Shown here piece after piece: positions 60,331-64,000 of a stretch of 64,000 nucleotides of DNA (position 1 is the first letter of the stretch; each line of letters begins with the position of its first letter). The DNA lies in contig NZ_JABKAU010000001.1 in assembly GCF_013377885.1 (NCBI RefSeq), positions 62,001 through 126,000 on the forward strand. The letters run 5' to 3'. The DNA is from Hymenobacter lapidiphilus. Lineage in GTDB: Bacteria; Bacteroidota; Bacteroidia; Cytophagales; Hymenobacteraceae. The position numbers and the translations under genes are program-made. The notes under the pieces are model-generated. The model saw only the letters and a list, made by a program, of their open reading frames with translations, did no database searches and was not told the DNA's origin.

Positions 60331-60510
60331 TTACTGGACTGCTGCGGGGGTGATGATGAGCCGGCCGGCCTGCACCTCGACCTGGGCGACGGTACCGGGC
60401 TGGAAGCCGGCGGCCTGGAGCCAATGGCCGGAAAGCAGGAGTTTGGCGGTGGCCACAAAGCCCCAGCGACGGGCCCGGTTGCGGTACTCGATTTTGATGT
60501 GGCGTTGCAT
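60331..60510 (-). CDS. SymE-like small protein
   Basis: 59 residues, ATG 60510 to TAA 60331. After a basic start (MQRHIKIEYRNRARRWG) comes LLLSGHWLQAAGFQPGTVAQ and VEVQAGRLIITP, the typical SymE/AbrB-like core (L-x-G-x-WL-x-x-AGF-x-x-G). E. coli SymE is an SOS-induced RNA-cleaving toxin; many phage-type relatives have no known activity. Here, within a block of phage-type small genes, 49 bp before the DUF3846-like gene. A possible antisense regulator was not identified. Confidence 0.75.
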   Translation of the reverse strand: MQRHIKIEYRNRARRWGFVATAKLLLSGHWLQAAGFQPGTVAQVEVQAGRLIITPAAVQ

Positions 60511-60519
60511 GGCGGGGCG

Positions 60520-60783
60520 CTAACGGGCGGAGGATGCGGCGGCCCGGTCGAGGGCGGCGCGGGGGCTGGCGTGGTACACGCGGGCAGCGGTGGTGAGCAG
60601 GGCGCGGGCGGCCTGCCGCAGCAGCTTGGCGCAGTGCTTATGGCCGGTGCATTGCTGGCGGTGGTGCAGGTGCCGGTCGCGGGCATCGGCGTGGGCGGCC
60701 TGGGCGCGGGCCAGCAACCAAAGGGCCGGCAGCGCAGCCGCCCAGCTGGGGGCGGCTGCTACTGGGGTGGGCTGGCTACACAT
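60520..60783 (-). CDS. Small Ala/His-rich protein, unknown
   Basis: 87 residues (MCSQPTPVAAAPSWAAALPA ...). The His/Cys cluster RHLHHRQQCTGHKHCAKLL suggests metal binding. Overlaps the upstream gene by 8 bp and precedes the SymE-like gene by 9 bp. No family recognised; moderate support from spacing only. Confidence 0.5.
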   Translation of the reverse strand: MCSQPTPVAAAPSWAAALPALWLLARAQAAHADARDRHLHHRQQCTGHKHCAKLLRQAARALLTTAARVYHASPRAALDRAAASSAR

Positions 60784-61129
60784 AGAAGCGGCGGGCTACA
60801 CAGCGGCGGCGGGCGCGGCTGGCGAAGGTGGGCCGGATGGAAGGCAGCCCACAAAGGGCGGCAGCCGTGCGGGCAATGGCCCGGTGGGCCTTGTGGCGCG
60901 AAACCGGAATGCCGGCGGCGGCCGCGGCGGCCACGGCGGTAGCCACGGCCTCGAAAGGGCACTGGGCGTTACCGTAATACATGGCCCCGCCGAGGTGGTA
61001 GCTGATGCTGAAACCGTGCGCCGAGTTGCCGCAAGTGGCGACGTAGTGGGTGGCGCTGACGCTGATGTTGGCGGCGGGCCCGGACCAGGCGGCGGCGGCA
61101 AGCTGCGAGAATTGTAAGGCAGTGAACAT
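60776..61129 (-). CDS. Unknown protein at the head of the minus-strand phage-type block
   Basis: 117 residues from ATG 61129 (MFTALQFSQLAAAAWSGPAA). Contains THYVATCGNSAHGFSISYHL, GNAQCPFEAVATAVAAAAAA, IPVSRHKAHRAIARTAAALC and a basic tail ASRARRRCVARRFYV. No family. Starts just after a strongly AT-rich divergent promoter region, so it is probably the first gene of the minus-strand operon. Confidence 0.6.
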   Translation of the reverse strand: MFTALQFSQLAAAAWSGPAANISVSATHYVATCGNSAHGFSISYHLGGAMYYGNAQCPFEAVATAVAAAAAAGIPVSRHKAHRAIARTAAALCGLPSIRPTFASRARRRCVARRFYV

Positions 61130-61266
61130 GGCTGTAAGTGTTAGCCGTGGGGTGCGCTACCGGGGGCCCGCCGGGGTGCGCGTGGCGTCCGGGCCTCTCC
61201 CGAACTACTACCTAAATATACGCTATTTATTTGAATATAATACACTAATAGGTAACAATATTTACC

Positions 61267-61298
61267 TTGTTTTTACATTTAAATACGCTAATAATTTG
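61267..61298 (+). promoter_or_regulatory. Candidate promoter of the SLOG gene
   Basis: TAATTTG (61292-61298) approximates the -7 element and CTTG (61266-61269) could be the -33 region, 22 bp apart. ATG follows 12 nt after the -7 element. The surrounding ~110 bp are very AT-rich, fitting divergent promoters. Confidence 0.35.
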
Positions 61299-61309
61299 TA
61301 TATTGTGAT

Positions 61310-61714
61310 ATGAGTAGGATGCAAAAAATGATAGCCGTGGTAGGCAGCCGCGACCTGGCGCACTGCCCGGCGCTACTGGCCCGCCTGGATGCGCTACACG
61401 GAGCCGACGAGGTGGCGGCAGTGGTGAGCGGTGGGGCGCGGGGCGTGGATGAGCTGGCCGCTGGCTGGGCCAGACGCAACCGGGTGCCAATGACCGAGTA
61501 CCGGCCCGACTACCGCGCCCACGGGCCCGCCGCGCCGCTGGTGCGCAACGGGCAGCTGGTAGCGGCGGCTGACCTGGTGCTGGTGTGCTGGGACGGCGTG
61601 AGCCGGGGCACGCTGGACGCGGCCCGCCGGGCGGCCCGCCTGGGCAAGCCGATGGAGTGGCTGGCCGCACCCGCGCCCGGTGCGGGGCCGGTAGCCGGCG
61701 GGCTGGGGCTGTGA
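61310..61714 (+). CDS. SLOG-family protein (YspA/DUF2493-like)
   Basis: 134 residues from ATG 61310. Rossmann-like SLOG domain: MIAVVGSRDLAHCPALLARL, AAVVSGGARGVDELAAGWAR (nucleotide-binding GG-x-x-G-V-D), TEYRPDYRAHGPAAPLVRNG, DLVLVCWDGVSRGTLDAAR. Related to the DprA/LOG superfamily; such proteins bind nucleotides and may sense signals in defence or phage contexts. No effector domain is fused. C-terminus is Gly/Pro-rich and probably disordered. Confidence 0.85.
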   Translation: MSRMQKMIAVVGSRDLAHCPALLARLDALHGADEVAAVVSGGARGVDELAAGWARRNRVPMTEYRPDYRAHGPAAPLVRNGQLVAAADLVLVCWDGVSRGTLDAARRAARLGKPMEWLAAPAPGAGPVAGGLGL

Positions 61715-62664
61715 GGCTGGCTGCCGGAGCCGCTACAAGCCCGGCACTGTGCCCCTAACCGGCGGCACCGCCCCGCGCGCCACCCCCTGCCAGTAGCCTG
61801 ACGCGGCCCCGCTGATGTTGTGGCGGGCTGCCGACCGGGCGGCCGACCACCCAACCCTTAAATGATTGGGGGTCTGGGGGGCCGCCCCCGGAAAAACTAC
61901 GCGCGAAGCGCACCTTGAACCTAGATGCTGGGCGAAGCCTGAGCATGAAAGCGCCGCCAGGAATCGGCAAGTGGCTGTGGGGGCTTTGGGGTCGGTAGCT
62001 GCGGGCGGTGTGGAGCTGGCAGCGGCAAACACCTGAGTCGCCCCTGTTGCCGGGCTACTGGGTGCGCCGCTGTTGCCGCTTCTGAGCCGCTTCAAGCTGC
62101 AATCTTATGTGACTGTTATGTGATTTTGCCCCTGTATTTCTGCCTGCGTTGGCTGGAATCGGGGGTTTCTTGTGTGACTGGAATCCGGCTGGTGAGGGGC
62201 GGGAGCCGGCTGACCAGCGGGAGGCGGGCGGTGGGGATGTATCGGGGGGCTGGTGGCTGAGCGAAGGGAAGCGGCCGGCACCTGGAGCTGGAAAGACTGA
62301 GGCAGGTGCGTTGGGGAGAGGGCGGCCGAGTGGAGCGACGCAGGAGCGCAAGGAGGCGGGCCGGGGCGGTGGGTTTCGGTAGCGGAGGTTGGGGGCCTTT
62401 TTTTGGGCCCCGGACCGGAGCGTGGAACGGCACCGGAGCGGCCGAATCGACGGGAACCGGGAGGATGTGCTAGGGATGGGAAGGGAGCGACCAACGGGAG
62501 CTGTGCTCAGCACCGCAGCGCAGCGAAGCCCTGGACAGCCCGGGCCGAAGGCAGCGCCCACATAAGAATAAGTCAATAGTATACATTTCGCTTTAGCCAT
62601 TCATTATTACATAGTAGTATAAATTATGCATCTTTACTTTACCTATTATACTAATAAACAACTC
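61715..62664. other. Gene-free G-rich block, candidate structured RNA
   Basis: About 950 bp with no convincing protein. The part 62150-62560 is strongly G-rich on the plus strand with hairpin-forming words (GGGGCC-T7-G-GGCCCC at 62391-62411, GTGC-TCA-GCAC at 62503-62513). It ends in a sharp change to AT-rich sequence (62562-62664), which must contain the promoter of the lysis-like genes. No known RNA family identified. Confidence 0.35.
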
Positions 62665-63159
62665 ATGCGCATGGCAGCCTCCTCCCGCCCCGCTCAACCG
62701 CCGCTGCTATCGGGGAAGCAGACGACTCTTCAGGCCCAGCGACTGGGCGAGGCATTGCCCTGTTTGCGGGCGGCTTATGAGCAGGCTTTGGGGCGGTGGC
62801 TGGGCGACCCGGTGCTGCGGCTGGTGGGGGTGCCGTTTATAACGGAGTGCTACCGGAGTGCGGAGCGGCAGAATGAGCTGTACGCGCAGGGGCGCACCAA
62901 GCCAGGGCTGGTGGTGACCTATAAGCGCGGGGGGCAGTCGAAGCACAACCTGGGGCCTCCTACCCCGGCGCTGGACGTGGCGTTTCGGCTGGCCGATGGG
63001 TCGGTGTCGTGGTCGGGGCTGCTGCTGAGCAAGTTTGCCCGGCTGATGAAGTACGCCGATGCCCGGGTGGTGTGGGGCGGCGACTGGCCTTCATTCAAAG
63101 ACCGGCCGCACTTTGAGGTATTGGGCTACGAGGCGAAAGGAGGTGATGAGCGTGGATAG
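62665..63159 (+). CDS. M15 family peptidase, likely endolysin
   Basis: 164 residues from ATG 62665; ATG 62626 would add AT-rich codons unlike the rest. Features of the L-alanyl-D-glutamate/VanY-type peptidases: ECYRSAERQNELYAQGRTKP, the zinc motif SKHNLGPPTPALDVAF (His and Asp) and RPHFEVL (second His). WGGDWPSFKDRPHFE is the usual end. Cleaves peptidoglycan cross-bridges. Overlaps the next gene by 14 bp; with the following membrane proteins it forms a lysis-like module. Confidence 0.9.
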   Translation: MRMAASSRPAQPPLLSGKQTTLQAQRLGEALPCLRAAYEQALGRWLGDPVLRLVGVPFITECYRSAERQNELYAQGRTKPGLVVTYKRGGQSKHNLGPPTPALDVAFRLADGSVSWSGLLLSKFARLMKYADARVVWGGDWPSFKDRPHFEVLGYEAKGGDERG

Positions 63160-63604
63160 TCTGGTGGACAACTGGGGCGTGGTGACGTCGGTGGTGGCCG
63201 GGGCGGTGGCCGTGCTGCTGTACTTCGTGAAGAACTGGCGGGCGGTGGAGGAGCTCAAGGTGGCCTGCCAGAAGCAGGAGCAGCAGGCGGCCGCGCTGGC
63301 CGTGAAGGTGGACGACTACCACATATCGGCCGTGGCGCGGGAGGGCAAGCTGCGCGAGGAAATGAAGCTGCATTCCGAACAGGTACGCATTGAGGCGTTG
63401 CAGCAGCGGGCCGAGCTGCGCAAGGAGATGACCGACCTGGTGCTCAAGCTGACCGAGCGGCTGGCGCATATCGACAAGACCATGGCTTTGGTGGAGGAGC
63501 GCACCAAGGTGCTGACCGAGGCCAGCAAGGAGCAGGATTCGCGCAACAAGTGGGCCGACCGGATTCTGGCTCGGCTGGACGGGGGGGACGGGGGAACGAG
63601 GTAA
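63146..63604 (+). CDS. Membrane-anchored coiled-coil protein, possible holin/spanin-like
   Basis: 152 residues from ATG 63146, which is preceded by AAAGGAGGTG, a rare good Shine-Dalgarno for this phylum and one that decides the start. One N-terminal membrane helix (VVTSVVAGAVAVLLYFVKNW), then a long coiled coil (~35-130: VEELKVACQKQEQQAAALAV, KLREEMKLHSEQVRIEALQQ, LTERLAHIDKTMALVEERTK). The topology suits a phage accessory lysis protein; no family named. Confidence 0.75.
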   Translation: MSVDSLVDNWGVVTSVVAGAVAVLLYFVKNWRAVEELKVACQKQEQQAAALAVKVDDYHISAVAREGKLREEMKLHSEQVRIEALQQRAELRKEMTDLVLKLTERLAHIDKTMALVEERTKVLTEASKEQDSRNKWADRILARLDGGDGGTR

Positions 63605-63686
63605 ACGAGAATCGGGGGACAGGTTGGTCTTTGGGGCCGCCTCTCCCCTGCTGACAACTGACAACTACTCACTAACAACTACTACC

Positions 63687-63989
63687 ATGAATCAGAAACT
63701 GACAGTGCTTGACCGGGTGACGCTGCCCACGCCCCGGTTTTTTCGGAAGGTGCGCACGATTGGGGCCGCGCTGGCGGCGGTGGGCGGCATCATTGCCACG
63801 GCGCCGGTGGCCTTGCCGGCGGCGCTGGTGACGCTGGGCAGCTACCTGGTGCTGGCGGGCAGCGTGGCGGTGGCGGTGGCGTCGGCGGCGGTAGACCCGA
63901 ACGGGGCCCTGCAGCCGGGGGCGGATGAGCCGGGTCTGGTAACTGACCGGCAGCCGGTGGTGGGGCGCGGGGACGCGGCTTCGCTTTAA
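63687..63989 (+). CDS. Small membrane protein, holin-like
   Basis: 100 residues from ATG 63687 (MNQKLTVLDRVTLPTPRFF). One or two hydrophobic segments (TIGAALAAVGGIIATAPVAL, PAALVTLGSYLVLAGSVAVA) follow a basic start; the tail is polar. Position after the endolysin and coiled-coil gene fits a holin; not proven. Family D-like words lie just upstream. Confidence 0.6.
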   Translation: MNQKLTVLDRVTLPTPRFFRKVRTIGAALAAVGGIIATAPVALPAALVTLGSYLVLAGSVAVAVASAAVDPNGALQPGADEPGLVTDRQPVVGRGDAASL

Positions 63990-64000
63990 TGTTTCATTCT

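Noticed and set aside
61733-62095. 120-residue minus-strand frame downstream of the SLOG gene
   Set aside because: Low-complexity Ala/Gly/Pro/Ser sequence, no motif, convergent with no spacing logic.
62055-62600. 181-residue Pro/Ser/Arg-rich frame on the minus strand
   Set aside because: Composition is what the complement of a G-rich block gives; no domain, and its start lies in the AT-rich flank.
47019-64000. Retron, diversity-generating retroelement or toxin-delivery cluster
   Set aside because: No reverse transcriptase, variable repeat pair, VgrG/Rhs or sheath-like protein was seen.

Overview
The window looks like chromosome of a high-GC Cytophagales bacterium close to Hymenobacter (inference). 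Support comes from type IX secretion markers (a Por-type C-terminal sorting domain, a CHU_C/gliding-type C-terminus, a PorP/SprF protein), Bacteroidota families (DUF2911, DUF349, SusC-like receptors), a TAnnTTTG-type -7 promoter element, and mostly A-rich upstream regions rather than Shine-Dalgarno sequences.

Layout. 1-6 kb: the 3' end of a secreted subtilase, then a PorP/SprF protein and a 1361-residue repeat adhesin. 6.4-13 kb: a zinc-ribbon protein, rpe, a TonB-dependent receptor, a Crp-like regulator with a sterol-desaturase-family enzyme, and a DUF2911 protein. 13.1-21.9 kb: a complete histidine operon, hisG-D-C-(Imm50-like)-B-H-A-F-IE, preceded by a His-rich leader peptide (HHHGHH) that suggests attenuation. 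22-28.5 kb: envelope glycosylation genes (GT2, LAB_N membrane protein, nucleotide-sugar epimerase, GDPD, a twice-frameshifted ArnT-like transferase) and a deleted IS3-family element. 29.5-31.8 kb: one unknown gene and a 1.3 kb AT-rich gene-free stretch with a nested repeat. 31.8-46.7 kb: housekeeping genes (TPR protein, gyrA, HAD, HD, Xre-RES toxin-antitoxin pair, fasciclin, flavin reductase, maf, DUF1015, pdxH, YqgE, DUF349).

46.8-64 kb: a tRNA-Thr(UGU) gene is followed by a tyrosine recombinase and then by accessory genes to the window end. These include a secreted nuclease, a DUF6266-like protein, an unknown protein overlapping an agmatine-deiminase-like gene, a GIY-YIG protein, a minus-strand run of unknown and very small membrane proteins, a RecE-like PD-(D/E)XK nuclease with phage-type neighbours, a SymE-like protein, a SLOG protein, an ~0.95 kb G-rich gene-free block, and a lysis-like module (M15 peptidase, membrane-anchored coiled coil, holin-like protein). 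I read this as the left part of a prophage or other integrative element; its right end is outside the window.

At least five families of intergenic palindromes are scattered through the core chromosome. They occupy five of the junctions of the his operon and split the Xre-RES pair. In family A the arms differ between copies yet pair within each copy.
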